A stretch of 64,000 nt of DNA, taken from positions 62,001 to 126,000 of the forward strand of contig JADZDM010000021.1 of the NCBI GenBank assembly GCA_020851035.1. Direction: 5' to 3'. The notes beneath the pieces are model-generated. The model made no database searches and was not told the origin of the DNA. It saw only the letters and a program-made list of their open reading frames with translations. Origin of the DNA: Gemmatimonadaceae bacterium (GTDB lineage Bacteria > Gemmatimonadota > Gemmatimonadetes > Gemmatimonadales > Gemmatimonadaceae). Of the stretch, positions 52,745 through 62,480 are shown one piece after another. The stretch's first letter is position 1. Every line of letters starts with the position of its first letter. The position numbers were made by a program, and so were the translations under genes.

Positions 52745-53695
52745 TCACAGCGACCCTGTCGCTGCTCAAGACAGTGCAGGAGCACGGCATTCATGAATGA
52801 GAAAGCTCGCCGCACGAACCAGCGCCGTGAGGCTCCACCAGTCGCCTCCATCTTGGCCCCTGAGACAGTCCGCACACGCGACCTGCGCGATGGCGCCTGC
52901 GTGTGCGCTGCCGAACGTCTCGAACAAATCGGGGAACCGTGGCGGTCGCATCCCGCGGAGGGCGAGTGCTGTCGCTCGCACACCCTGCAAGCTCGCCGCC
53001 CCGCGCTGCACAGACGCCGGATGCATATGCAGCCCGAGTGTTTTTCGCGGCGACGCGGTGATGAATACGCGGATCGCCTGGATCGCACGCCGCTCAAGAC
53101 AGCCAAACAGATGTCAGGCTCATCGATCGTACCCAGGTTGCAGGATCTCCATCAGCGCAGGGCCGGACGGTGTCGACGCCACTCGTCGATACCGATCCTC
53201 CTCCCAGATCTCCACGCGGTTGGTGGGCCGACGCTGAAGCACGCGTACCGTGGCCTCGAGATGACAGGGTGCGACGGTCGGCAGTGGCCAGTCCGTTCCG
53301 GCGGCATGCGCGGCGTGACGCCCGTCGGCAGCCACGATGCGGTCGTCGCAGGAAAGGCTCTCACCGCCGATGGGCACGCGCCTGGCATTTAGATCCACGC
53401 TGGCAACCTCGTCGCGTACCACACGGCCTGCTGACACCGGCCGAGCTTGCCGTGGCGCGTGGGGAGATGGATACCGCACCATCGAGCATTGACCGTTCTG
53501 TTGCGAACGTCCTTGCAGCGAGATTCACCCAGAGGGAGATGAGCATCATCTACCCGGCCTGCACGATCTCGGGGCACCCGCAAGGTCGTCAATGCACGAA
53601 GTCACCTTCCTGTCGATGGAATACGACACGGCTACCACGCTCGATCTTCACCCGACCGGCGATAGATTGTCATCGAATCGCAAAGTGCACACGAT
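52745..53695. other. gene-poor, probably degenerate region
   Basis: 950 bp without a supported gene. One minus-strand frame (53120-53482) contains VVRDEVASVDLNARRVPIGG, which faintly resembles the NAD-binding part of FAD pyridine-nucleotide oxidoreductases, so a decayed flavoenzyme gene is possible. No terminators or promoters called. Confidence 0.35.
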
Positions 53696-53788
53696 GTGCC
53701 AAGATGCGTCCAGCGAATGTCGGGTGTGCAGGAAGGCCGCCGCATGAGCTGGACGGTGGTACTCAAAAACTATTCAGAGCCGAATTTC

Positions 53789-54175
53789 ATGTCATCGATG
53801 CAACGAACGGTGCAGGGCGATGTGCTGCTTCACCACCTGACGCAAGACGAGTCGACGCTCGGCGACGACCTTCTCGCGCGCAGCGGCCGCACCGCGCGAA
53901 CGCTCGTGAAAGAGGGACCGCTGCGATTGACGATGCTGGCACTGGCACCGGGCGGGGAGCTGCCGGAGCACAGCACTGACGGTCCGGTGAGCATTCACAT
54001 CCTCAAGGGCAGCGCGGTCTTTCACGCGCTGGAAATCGACCACGCGCTGGCCACCAACGACATCCTCGTATTGGCACCGGGCGTCCGCCATTCGGCGCGT
54101 TCTGCGGAGGGCTGTACGTTCCTGCTGACCGTCGTGCACACGCCGTCGGCGGGATCACCAGCTGCCGCAGCCTGA
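53789..54175 (+). CDS. cupin-domain protein, paralogue of 44947-45318
   Basis: 128 residues from ATG 53789 (in-frame ATGs at 53744 and further out are possible). Cupin motifs are GGELPEHSTDGPVSIHILKG and DILVLAPGVRHSARSAEG, with metal-ligand His in PEHS and VRHS. Similar in length and sequence to the cupin in the previous module. Neighbouring genes include a cytochrome of the c' type. Confidence 0.75.
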   Translation: MSSMQRTVQGDVLLHHLTQDESTLGDDLLARSGRTARTLVKEGPLRLTMLALAPGGELPEHSTDGPVSIHILKGSAVFHALEIDHALATNDILVLAPGVRHSARSAEGCTFLLTVVHTPSAGSPAAAA

Positions 54176-54513
54176 TGCAACAGCAGCACGCGACGCCTCA
54201 TGACCTGACAACGAAGGCCGGGTCGCACTGAAGAGGCACGGACGCCCGCGCATGATTTTCGACGCTGCCACGCGAGATGACCCGATGCCGTCTTGCACGA
54301 TGACGTTCGCTGGCAGGCCACTACTGCTCAGGTGACGGATGGCGCACGGTGCCGTCTGCCCGTGCCTGCGCTCCGGGCGTGAGAAGAGCTGGCGTGATCG
54401 TGCCGTGCGCCGTGTTAGTGCGTTCAACGAACGCGCCTCTCGGGAAGCCACTGCCGACGCAGCGTCTCACGCGAAACCGCGGTCATCGGCAACTGGTCGG
54501 CGCGATCAGCAAC
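54176..54513. other. no gene seen between convergent genes
   Basis: 340 bp between the cupin (plus) and cytochrome (minus). No convincing terminator hairpin is recognised. Confidence 0.4.
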
Positions 54514-55056
54514 TCAGCGTTCCACGTTGATCCGGAACTGGGCATGGCAGGCCACGCAGTTACCCATGATCGCCCCCAGGCGAGTGAGAGTTTTTCCGGT
54601 CGGTACGCCGCGGCTGACATCCACCGCCAAAGAATCCCACGCGGCATGCGTGCTCATCCCGAGACGCAGGAATTCAGCGGGCAGGCGCTGCTGCATGGCC
54701 GGATCCAGATCACGTGCCGCCGCCATCCCGGACGCCTGCGCCGCGGCCCGCATCCCAGCTGTGTCACCACGCGCCGCCGCGTCGACGTACCCTTGCACAG
54801 ACGTCAGCATTCCGCGCATTTCGGTGAGAACAAGGTGCCGGCCCTGCACCGGCAGCACGATCGCGGTCCGACCATCGGGATCCGACGCGATCGACGCCGA
54901 GGAACCAGGACCGGCATTGCCGCCCCGGACCGGCACGTCCTGCGTGCCGCCACAGCCTGATGCCGCGACCGTCAGCAATGCAATCAGTGCAATGCGGCGC
55001 AGGGCTCCGCCTGAACCCTGATGAGCCTGCGGTCCTGTCGTGAAGTGCTGCAGCAT
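54514..55056 (-). CDS. cytochrome c'-like lipoprotein (C-terminal heme)
   Basis: 180 residues from ATG 55056 with GAGG 6 bp upstream. The lipoprotein signal ends LLTVAASGCGG. The mature protein is helical with a single heme site CVACH about ten residues from the end (IMGNCVACHAQFRI), the position typical of cytochromes c'. This fold binds NO and can protect against it. It fits the nitrite/NO theme of the preceding module. Confidence 0.7.
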   Translation of the reverse strand: MLQHFTTGPQAHQGSGGALRRIALIALLTVAASGCGGTQDVPVRGGNAGPGSSASIASDPDGRTAIVLPVQGRHLVLTEMRGMLTSVQGYVDAAARGDTAGMRAAAQASGMAAARDLDPAMQQRLPAEFLRLGMSTHAAWDSLAVDVSRGVPTGKTLTRLGAIMGNCVACHAQFRINVER

Positions 55057-55159
55057 GGATGGCCTCACCCTTGGTTTGCGCGCCGCGGCAGGCGGCGGAT
55101 GCGTGAAGAAACAGTGATCGAACGAGGACCGGCGATGACGTGATATCTGCTTGCATTTC

Positions 55160-55573
55160 TCACTGCGCTCCGGACAACCGGGGCGGATCGGGGGCGTGGG
55201 CGAGCCAGACCCCAGCCAGGTACAGTACGAGCCAGACGATCGTCCGGAGGCTCATCGCACGGAGGCTATCGACGGCGACTGCCGCGCCACGTCGGTAGAC
55301 GATCACGATGCCCAGGAGCGCGACGAGATTGAGCACGAAGATCGCACCCGCAGCGCCCCGTCCCCGAACGGCACTGCGCCACATGGCGACGCCGGCTGCG
55401 AGATAGGCCACACCCATCACCATGTTGAACAACAGCAGAGGGCGGAACACCGTGTAGCCGGGATCTGAACCGAGCAGCACGCGACCGCCCGCGAAGAGCG
55501 TCGCGACACCGAACAGTCCCGCAACCGTGACCGCGACCACTCGGACAGCGCGTGCCTGCGGTGAGGCGGTCAT
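55160..55573 (-). CDS. four-helix membrane protein, unknown
   Basis: 137 residues from ATG 55573 with four hydrophobic segments (VVAVTVAGLFGVATLFAG, LLFNMVMGVAYLAAGVAMW, AIFVLNLVALLGIVIVY, IVWLVLYLAGVWLA). Not recognised. It lies 1 bp downstream of the truncated membrane fusion gene and may share its transcript. Confidence 0.6.
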   Translation of the reverse strand: MTASPQARAVRVVAVTVAGLFGVATLFAGGRVLLGSDPGYTVFRPLLLFNMVMGVAYLAAGVAMWRSAVRGRGAAGAIFVLNLVALLGIVIVYRRGAAVAVDSLRAMSLRTIVWLVLYLAGVWLAHAPDPPRLSGAQ

Positions 55574-55574
55574 G

Positions 55575-56318
55575 TCATGGCCAGCGCCTGACGACTTTGG
55601 CGCGATTCGCCCACCGGTTGGCATCACACTCTCTCTCCTTGCCAATCACCGGTGTCGTCGGCACGGGCCCCGCCGTGCCCCCGGCAGCCCGATCGTACTG
55701 GACGCTGTCGAACAGTCGCTGAGCACGAGCGGCGATCACATTGCTCTGCGCCTGTCGCGACTGCTTCCATGCCACGAGTACCTGCAGGTAGCCAACCGCA
55801 CCGTGCGCATGCTGACGCTCCGCGGATGTGTCTGCCGCCTGCGATGCGGCGTCGACACTCGCGAGTGCTGCGACCACTTCCTCACTGGTTGACCGCGCCG
55901 CGAACAGCTGCTCGTAGCGCTCGCCCTCCACGCGAGCGTACTGCTGTCGTGCCCGTGCCTCGGCGAGCGCCGCACGGTTGCGGCCGACCAACGCCTCCTG
56001 TGCGCGAATCCGGTCGTCGAGGTCCACCGGGTCGATTTCGCCCAGCAGCTGTCCGGCCGTCACCGCATCGCCCACGTCGACGAGGACTCGCTGCACGCGA
56101 CCGGGCGCGGTGGGCCCGATGCGGTAACTGAACCGCGACTGGATCGTGCCGATGCCGAACAGGGCGGGTGTCACTGCGCCGGAATCGACGCTGCCGATGG
56201 TCACCGGCACCGGCGCCAGTGGCCCGGAGCGAAGGGCGACGAACACGAAGACGGCCAGCAGGCCGATGGTGAAGGCGATCAGCCCGACGGTGCGCCCCCG
56301 GATGCGGACGCGGGTCAT
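55575..56318 (-). CDS. truncated HlyD/RND-type membrane fusion protein
   Basis: 247 residues. One N-terminal anchor helix (IAFTIGLLAVFVFVAL), first half of the barrel-sandwich (PGRVQRVLVDVGDAVTAGQL) and an alpha-helical hairpin follow. The second lipoyl half, beta barrel and membrane-proximal domain are missing; after about residue 190 the sequence turns into unrelated residues. Normal members have 350-420 residues. No transporter partner is present, so it is probably non-functional. Overlaps the TetR stop (56315-56318). Confidence 0.65.
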   Translation of the reverse strand: MTRVRIRGRTVGLIAFTIGLLAVFVFVALRSGPLAPVPVTIGSVDSGAVTPALFGIGTIQSRFSYRIGPTAPGRVQRVLVDVGDAVTAGQLLGEIDPVDLDDRIRAQEALVGRNRAALAEARARQQYARVEGERYEQLFAARSTSEEVVAALASVDAASQAADTSAERQHAHGAVGYLQVLVAWKQSRQAQSNVIAARAQRLFDSVQYDRAAGGTAGPVPTTPVIGKERECDANRWANRAKVVRRWP

Positions 56319-56923
56319 CGTGCAGTGGCGATGCCGCGCCGGTAGATCTGGAAGACGCGAGGTGCATCGGACAGGATCTGGCGCACGTCGCCATGCAGGA
56401 GCGACTGCATCACCAGCCCCTGAATGGTGCCGATGAAGAGCGTGGTCGCCGCCTCGACGTCGAGCGCGGCGTCGACCTCGCCTCGGTCACGGGCGTCTGC
56501 GAGCAACGCCGCGACGCGCTGTCCGTAGCGCCGCAGCATCGCCTGGACCATGCCCTTCGCGGCCGTCTGCCCGGCGTGCTGCAGCTGCCCGAAGACGATG
56601 CGGGGAACGCCGGGGTGCCGTGCGACGAAATCGATGTGCGCGAGGAACACCGCCTCGAGTGCCGCCAGCGGCGCGCTCGCCGAGCCGGCGGCCGTGTCGA
56701 CGCGGGCCATCAAGTGCTCGACCACCCACTCGATGACGGCCTCGATGATGGAGTCCTTGGTTGGGAAATGGCGGAAGAGGGCACCCTGCGTCAGCCCCAT
56801 CTCTGCGGCGATCGCGGTGGTGGTGATGTCCCCGGGGTTGGTGGACCCTGCGAGGGCAATGACGGTCTCGACCGTGGCCAATCGGCGTTCGTCGGCGGGG
56901 AGGCTGTTTGTGGATTTCCGCAT
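56315..56923 (-). CDS. TetR-family regulator
   Basis: 202 residues. N-terminal HTH: GDITTTAIAAEMGLTQGALFRHFPTK, in two parts, the canonical TetR layout (G-x-F-x-H-F). The C-terminal ligand domain ends RVFQIYRRGIA. It precedes the membrane fusion gene with overlap and is preceded by a palindrome 14 bp from its ATG, so it likely represses itself and the downstream genes. Confidence 0.9.
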   Translation of the reverse strand: MRKSTNSLPADERRLATVETVIALAGSTNPGDITTTAIAAEMGLTQGALFRHFPTKDSIIEAVIEWVVEHLMARVDTAAGSASAPLAALEAVFLAHIDFVARHPGVPRIVFGQLQHAGQTAAKGMVQAMLRRYGQRVAALLADARDRGEVDAALDVEAATTLFIGTIQGLVMQSLLHGDVRQILSDAPRVFQIYRRGIATAR

Positions 56924-56936
56924 GCGCGCCTGAATG

Positions 56937-56958
56937 AGTGAGTGATTAATTACTCACT
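56937..56958. promoter_or_regulatory. probable TetR operator palindrome
   Basis: AGTGAGT and ACTCACT arms separated by GATTAATT form a 22-bp near-perfect inverted repeat just upstream of the TetR start. Position and symmetry suit autoregulation. Confidence 0.65.
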
Positions 56959-57127
56959 GCTTTTAGGCGGACCGCAAGCCCTCTCAGGAACTGGAGTGCA
57001 CGTCGTCTGCGGCGTCACCGCGCCGCCATGGTCGCCCGTTGATCTCGGAGATACGCGGTGCGGGCACGGCTTCAGCGTGGGCTACGCCCGCAGCGTCCGT
57101 GCGCCCCCATCGAGCCGGATCTCAAAA

Positions 57128-57379
57128 CGGGTATACCGACACATCTCCCAGAGCGTCTGCCCGTGGAACGTGAAGTTCGCGCAGGAACTGGCGGGCGACT
57201 CGCCGTTCCGGGCGCGGGAGTTCATTGCGGGGAAGGATGCGGTGACACTGGCGACGGGCATCCTGGCACTCGATCAGGACGCGTTCAGCGCGGCGTTGCG
57301 GAAGTCGCCGATGAAAAGGGCGAAGCTGGCGGGGTTGCGGCGGAATGCAGCCGTGGTCCTAGCGAACGGTGGCGTGTAG
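57128..57379 (+). repeat. displaced queG 3' fragment, copy 5
   Basis: Arm CGGGTATACCGACACA (57128-57143, one change), core TCTCCCAG, then an open queG-like frame (CPWNVKFAQELAGDSPFRAR, SPMKRAKLAGLRRNAAVVLA) ending in a TAG at 57379. No HEAT part. Confidence 0.85.
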
Positions 57380-57569
57380 CGGACGAATCGCAACCTGTAG
57401 ACGCACGCGCATGACGCGCGCTTGTCGCCGCGCCGTCGCGACTGGAGCTATGCCCGCAGCCTGTACGGAGGTGCACACCGCGCCGCGTGCCGCGCGCACG
57501 ACTCGGCGAGATCTAGCCAATCGTGCCAACCCTGCGGTACCCTGCAGCGCGTAGCGCTCACGTTGCCTG

Positions 57570-59723
57570 TCACGGAAGTTTCCTGCCGTTGTCACACGCC
57601 AACTGAAAACCACCGTCGCACGCCTTCGCATACAGTCGTCGCGCCTCGTCGATGTTTCGGGGGGTGCCGAGCCCCTGCTCGAGGTGCCACGCCTGCTTGT
57701 TGCAGCTATCGAGATCACCGAAGCGGCATCCCTTCGTGAACTCGGCGACGGCGAGAGCACGATCATGCGGGAGCGTCGCGGCGTCGGCGTGCAGTATGCC
57801 GACGTTTCGGCACCCCACGCCGGTGCGGAGCGTACAGGCCTTCGCGTAGAAATCGAACGCCTTCCGCTCGTCGCGTGTCACACCGCTCCCCAGCAGATAC
57901 ATCGCACCAAGGTTGTTGCATCCGAGGCCGTACTCCATCGCACAGGACCGCGCGTTGGCGGTGAGGCCGCCCGTATAGTTCTGGGCCACGCCACGACCAT
58001 GATTGAGCGCATAGGCCCACAGCATGCACCCGCGACCGTCGTCGTACGTGCAGGCCTTCTGAAACAGGAGTGCACCACGGGGGAGATCGATCGGGACCCC
58101 CGTGCCGTCGGTCAGCGCGACACCGAGTTCGACGCAGGCGCGTCCGTTGCGCGCGTTACACGCGGCGTCGAGTGAGTCGACGGGCGCGGTGGCGCGTGCG
58201 GGTGCGACGGGAGGTGACGTCCGGCGGTCTGCTGGCACTGCGGCCCGCGCCACCTGCGTCGCCTGCGCGACCTGCGCTGGCTGCACGGCGCCATCCTGTT
58301 CGATGAGCGCCCGGTATCGCGCGCGCTCCGCCAACAGCACCGCCGCAGCCTGCGCGGCGATCTCGCGTGCCCGCGCATTTTCGGCCGGCAGCAGGGTGAC
58401 ATACTCCGCCCCGACCGTCAATCCGGTCGGCGTCACGGTGCCGTCGGCGGTGCGCATCATGCCGAAAATCTGGTACCCCGGCATGGCCGTGGTGCCCGTG
58501 ATGACGTCCCCATTGCTCCGGGTACGGATCACCGGCCCGACCCGTCGATCGTGCTCGAAGATGGCCTCGATGGCGCTTCCGTCCCTCAGCGCATCCACCA
58601 CGTACCCGTGCCGCCGCGTTGCCTCGTCGTAGAACCCTTCCGTGACCACGCCGTCGTCCTTCATCGTCACCCGACCGTAGCGCAAACGTCCGAGTGCGTC
58701 GTAGACGCCCACGTGGACCTGATCACCCAAGTCAATGGTGCCACGCGACCGCATGCCGTTACGATATTCACCCGTGTAGGTGAACGTCTTTGCGCGGTAT
58801 GTCCCGATGGACGGTGCACCACTCGAGTCGAACACGCCCTCGAAGACATCGTGCGTGTCGCTATGCTCGACGCGTCCGGAAACCTGCAGACCTCGCTCGA
58901 AACGACCGATGGCGACGCTCCCATCGGCCCACGTGAACTTGCCCTCACCCTCCATCCGGTTGTTCGCGGTGGCGCCCTCGTACACAGCGCCGTCCGCAAA
59001 TTCGATGCGCATCGGGCCGTTCATCTGTCCATCAGCGAACGTGCCGATGTACACGTCGCCGGAGGGACGCTGATACCGCCCGCGGCCATTCGGCGCACCC
59101 GCGCGAATGTTGCCGGTGTAGACAGAACCATCCGACGCGACGATCGTCGTGCTACAGGCGCCCTGACAATCGGGAGGGACCGGGCCTGACCGACGAGTTA
59201 CCGTGGGCTCCGGATTGAAGCTCGCCGCGATCATGGCCTGGCGAGCCGTGAACTCCTCTCGCGAATTGCCGAATCGCCGGGACGCCCAGTAGGCATCGAA
59301 CCCGGCGTCGAGTGCGGCCTGCACGAGGCGATCGAAGTCAGCGGGCACGATCTGCAGCTTCCGCTCCGCGATCAACGCGCGAAGGCGCGCGTCCTTCGCC
59401 TCATAGGCGGCGAGCCGTGCGTCCACTCGTGCACCATCCCGACGCTGCGCCGTGATGCGGCCGGTCATCGCCCAGGAGTTCGGGTCGGAGGCTGGCGTTC
59501 GCCCACCAGCCGTTCCGGCTGTACGCGCGCGTGGCGTGGGCGCGATCCGGGCGTAGTGCTCGGCCAGCGACGCCGCTGCCCGCGCGTCGGCCATCTGGCG
59601 CAGGCGATTGTAGTCAGGCGCATGGTAGGCATCGCCGTACTGTGCTGATGCCACTGATGCCGCTGCGATGGTCAACACCAGACCGAGCGCCGACGGGACT
59701 GCGTTGCACCGAAAGAACGGCAT
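57570..59723 (-). CDS. exported MORN-repeat and Sel1-like repeat protein
   Basis: 717 residues from ATG 59723, giving a signal peptide (ALGLVLTIAAASVASAQ). The middle (about 200-350) has MORN repeats such as YTGNIRAGAPNGRGRY, YIGTFADGQMNGPM and YEGATANNRMEGEGKF. The C-terminal about 200 residues have cysteine-paired Sel1/Hcp-like repeats (CVELGVALTDGTGV, CNNLGAMYLLGSGV). It is alone in its module. A periplasmic or surface binding role is likely; no specific function known. Confidence 0.8.
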   Translation of the reverse strand: MPFFRCNAVPSALGLVLTIAAASVASAQYGDAYHAPDYNRLRQMADARAAASLAEHYARIAPTPRARTAGTAGGRTPASDPNSWAMTGRITAQRRDGARVDARLAAYEAKDARLRALIAERKLQIVPADFDRLVQAALDAGFDAYWASRRFGNSREEFTARQAMIAASFNPEPTVTRRSGPVPPDCQGACSTTIVASDGSVYTGNIRAGAPNGRGRYQRPSGDVYIGTFADGQMNGPMRIEFADGAVYEGATANNRMEGEGKFTWADGSVAIGRFERGLQVSGRVEHSDTHDVFEGVFDSSGAPSIGTYRAKTFTYTGEYRNGMRSRGTIDLGDQVHVGVYDALGRLRYGRVTMKDDGVVTEGFYDEATRRHGYVVDALRDGSAIEAIFEHDRRVGPVIRTRSNGDVITGTTAMPGYQIFGMMRTADGTVTPTGLTVGAEYVTLLPAENARAREIAAQAAAVLLAERARYRALIEQDGAVQPAQVAQATQVARAAVPADRRTSPPVAPARATAPVDSLDAACNARNGRACVELGVALTDGTGVPIDLPRGALLFQKACTYDDGRGCMLWAYALNHGRGVAQNYTGGLTANARSCAMEYGLGCNNLGAMYLLGSGVTRDERKAFDFYAKACTLRTGVGCRNVGILHADAATLPHDRALAVAEFTKGCRFGDLDSCNKQAWHLEQGLGTPRNIDEARRLYAKACDGGFQLACDNGRKLP

Positions 59724-59978
59724 GAAGGCGACGACGTGACGGGGTGGACGGCGCGTGCGGGAGACGAGCACAGCGGTGAGAATACTGCCGCGCCTGTTGC
59801 ACGTCATCACTCGAACGGGTGAGGCAGGCGGGACTCGACAGGCATGCAGGGCTGGTGCTCGCCAAAGCCGAGGCATCATTTCGGTGAATGAAGGCCGCGA
59901 GGGCCACACCTGTCGTCACACGGTGACGGCGTGCGTCGACGGACGGTCTGCGCGCCGACGGCGAGCGCGATCTGGAAA

Positions 59979-60254
59979 CGGTTATACCGACACATCTCCC
60001 AGGACGTTTGCCCGTGGAACGTGAAGTTTTCGGTGGAGCTGGCGGAGGATTCGCCGTTCCGGGCGCGACCGTTTCTGGACGGGAAGGACGCGGTCACACT
60101 GGCGACGGACATCCTGGCGTTGGATCAGGAGCAGTTCAGTGCGGCGTTCCGGAAGTCACCGATGAAGCGGGCGAAGCTGGCGGGGCTCAGGCGGAATGCT
60201 GCGGTGGTACTTGCCAACGCGCGTCCGGCCGCAGTGCCCCAGCGAGACGCGTAG
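59979..60254 (+). repeat. displaced queG 3' fragment, copy 6
   Basis: Arm CGGTTATACCGACACA (59979-59994), core TCTCCCAG, then an open queG-like frame (CPWNVKFSVELAEDSPFRAR, SPMKRAKLAGLRRNAAVVLA) ending at 60254 after AVPQRDA. Similarity to copy 7 continues about 75 bp beyond the stop. Confidence 0.88.
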
Positions 60255-60418
60255 GGCGCGAGTACCCGCCGGGCATGGGCGGGGCGAGGCCGCTGCGGCC
60301 CCCAAGTGAGCCTCGCCGCCGACGAATGTGATCGTGACTGCGCGCTGCGTTGCACGCCGTGCGGCTAGAATGAGGTTCCCAGCAGTCGCGCCTGCACCCG
60401 AACGCTGCGAGCCGTCGC

Positions 60419-61048
60419 ATGGCAGTCACCCGCGCAAAGAAGCCCGCCGCCCGTCGCCCAAAGCGCACACCGCAGGACGTGGTGCTGCGGATCACGCTCG
60501 AAGACATCGAGCCTCCGATCTGGCGCGAAATCGCAGTGCTCGACGCGACGACGCTGCCAGAACTCCACCGCGCCATTCAGATCGCGTTTCAGTGGTATGA
60601 CTACCATCTGCATCAGTTCACGATCGGCGAGGAGCGATACACCATCCCTGACGAGGAGCTCGATGACTTTGGCGTGCCTGCCCGCAGTGCACTTGGCGTG
60701 ACGCTCGCGCAGCTGGGCCTGACCGTCGGCGCGCACTTCACCTACGAGTATGACTTCGGGGATTCGTGGACGCACCGCATCGAGGTGCGCGCGATCTCGC
60801 CAGCGGCCGACCACACCGAACGGATACCAGCGCCGCTGCTCCTGGACGGTCGACGTGCGGCGCCGCCGGAAGACTGTGGAGGGCCTCCTGGGTACGAAGA
60901 ACTGCTGCGCGTCCTCTCCGACCCATCCGACGCGGCTCACACCGACATGCGCACCTGGATCGGACCGGATTTCGATGCCGAGCGATTCGACGCGCGCGCC
61001 GCACGACATGCATTGATCATGGCCGCAGTGTGGGGAGCGCTCCGCTAG
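60419..61048 (+). CDS. plasmid pRiA4b ORF-3 family protein
   Basis: 209 residues. The N-terminus is lysine/arginine-rich, then LRITLEDIEPPIWREIAV, LHRAIQIAFQWYDYHLHQF and EYDFGDSWTHRIEV are the hallmarks of the pRiA4b ORF-3 family. The family is widespread on mobile elements; its biochemical role is not settled. It converges on the nucleotidyltransferase gene with a 4-bp overlap of their ends. Confidence 0.85.
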   Translation: MAVTRAKKPAARRPKRTPQDVVLRITLEDIEPPIWREIAVLDATTLPELHRAIQIAFQWYDYHLHQFTIGEERYTIPDEELDDFGVPARSALGVTLAQLGLTVGAHFTYEYDFGDSWTHRIEVRAISPAADHTERIPAPLLLDGRRAAPPEDCGGPPGYEELLRVLSDPSDAAHTDMRTWIGPDFDAERFDARAARHALIMAAVWGALR

Positions 61049-61749
61049 ACAGCCAGCTCCCGAAGGCGCCGCACAACGGCGTCCACCAATCCCGGTACGC
61101 GTCGCGCGTCCGGGAGATTGCCTTCGAGAATCACCGACGCCCACTCCGCTGCGAGTAGCGCCGCGGTCTGCGTGCGAATGAAGTCGCTGATCTCGTCCGG
61201 CGCTGCCTGGACGTCCGCAACGATGCCGGCACGACCCGCCACGACAGTGATCAGGTCCTCGAGATCGTGACTGCTCATCGGGTCGGCAGCACCGCGGGTC
61301 GAGAACGCCTCCCACTTCATCGCGAGGAACGCCGCAGCCGAGGCGATTCGCACGTCCAGTCCACGTTCGAGCGTCACCGTGGCCGCGCTCACAATCGCGT
61401 ACGGATACCAGCGGTTGCTGAACCCGAGGATTCCTTCGTCGAGCGGCATCACGTCGAGAATCAGGTCATCCGCCGTCCGCATGCGGCAGACCGGAGCACC
61501 CTCGCGATGGTCCGGCGTGAATCCCAGCGCCATCAGTCGTTGCTGCAGCGCGTCGTATGCCGAGCGGGTGGTGATGGGCACCACCACGTCGACATCATCG
61601 GTCGGACGGACACGAACCGCGGCCGGGTCAGTGACGAGCAGTTCGGCGACCTGCCCGCCGACGAACACCAGCTCACTGAGCAGTGGTCGGAGCAGGCGTG
61701 CCGTGCGGAGGAGACGATCTCGGTTCGGGCTGCGCGGAGTCTCGGTCAC
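61045..61749 (-). CDS. nucleotidyltransferase, AbiEii/minimal NTase type
   Basis: 234 residues. The motif VFVGGQVAELLV followed by RPTDDVDVVVP supplies the G-G/S-x-D-x-D core of minimal nucleotidyltransferases, and DDLILDVMPL gives the third Asp. Its start overlaps the stop of the HTH gene upstream. The HTH-then-NTase order resembles AbiEi/AbiEii-type toxin-antitoxin systems, though lengths are smaller. Confidence 0.7.
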   Translation of the reverse strand: MTETPRSPNRDRLLRTARLLRPLLSELVFVGGQVAELLVTDPAAVRVRPTDDVDVVVPITTRSAYDALQQRLMALGFTPDHREGAPVCRMRTADDLILDVMPLDEGILGFSNRWYPYAIVSAATVTLERGLDVRIASAAAFLAMKWEAFSTRGAADPMSSHDLEDLITVVAGRAGIVADVQAAPDEISDFIRTQTAALLAAEWASVILEGNLPDARRVPGLVDAVVRRLRELAV

Positions 61750-62273
61750 GCTGGCGTCTCTGATGGCGCTGCTGCCGCAGCGATCCGCTCTCGCAGCACC
61801 TGTTTCGCTCGCGTGCGTTCGCGGGCGCGGCCAAGGCGCACGGCATCGACCAGTGCGAGCAATTCGTAGAGCGCCGGGTTCCGCGCCGCCGTCGCTGCCG
61901 CTCCGTCATACAGCGGGACGACACTGGCGCCCCGCACACGGCCCTCGACACTGGGCCAGACCAGGGACTCCGCGGTGCTGAATCCCGCGCCGAGCACGCT
62001 GGCCGCATGTGCCGTCGGCACACCGCGGGACTCCGCACCAGCCTCCGCTGGGAACGCGTATGGCACGCCAGAGCCCAGAAACTCCAGCAGTGCCGGACCG
62101 TGGACCTGCGTCGCGTTCGCCAGTACCAGGCGAGCGCCGCGCAGGCGGCGGACGGCATTGTGCACCTCGCCCTGGCTGATACCGGTCGCGGCGGCGAGCG
62201 CGGCGTACGTCAGCCTGGGCGTCAGCGCCAACTGGAGCGCGACGGCAATATCCTGAGGCTTGAGCGGCGGCAT
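61746..62273 (-). CDS. winged-helix regulator or antitoxin-like partner
   Basis: 175 residues. The N-terminal HTH (LTYAALAAATGISQGEVHNAV, in two parts) resembles MarR/AbiEi-type wings. The remainder includes AFPAEAGAESRGVPTAHAA, similar in character to the region after the HTH in AbiEi-like antitoxins. ATGA overlap with the NTase gene indicates coupled expression. Confidence 0.65.
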   Translation of the reverse strand: MPPLKPQDIAVALQLALTPRLTYAALAAATGISQGEVHNAVRRLRGARLVLANATQVHGPALLEFLGSGVPYAFPAEAGAESRGVPTAHAASVLGAGFSTAESLVWPSVEGRVRGASVVPLYDGAAATAARNPALYELLALVDAVRLGRARERTRAKQVLRERIAAAAAPSETPA

Positions 62274-62480
62274 CGATCAGGCGGACGAGGGGGCGAACGA
62301 AACTCTTCACATTTCATGAATCTTGAACAAACGCCACGAGCTGTCAATAGCAACGCTCGTCAGTCACGCGGGGGGCGGACATTTGGCTAGGGAGCACAAA
62401 GCCCGCAGCGGAAAAGCTTCGAGCGCTCACCGGCGGGCCTGACGACCGTCCGCCAACCCGCTTCGAGCGGAACCTCAAAA

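Noticed and set aside
53120-53482. FAD-dependent oxidoreductase gene
   Set aside because: Only a short stretch faintly resembles the family, with no Rossmann motif or start; recorded as a possible decayed gene.
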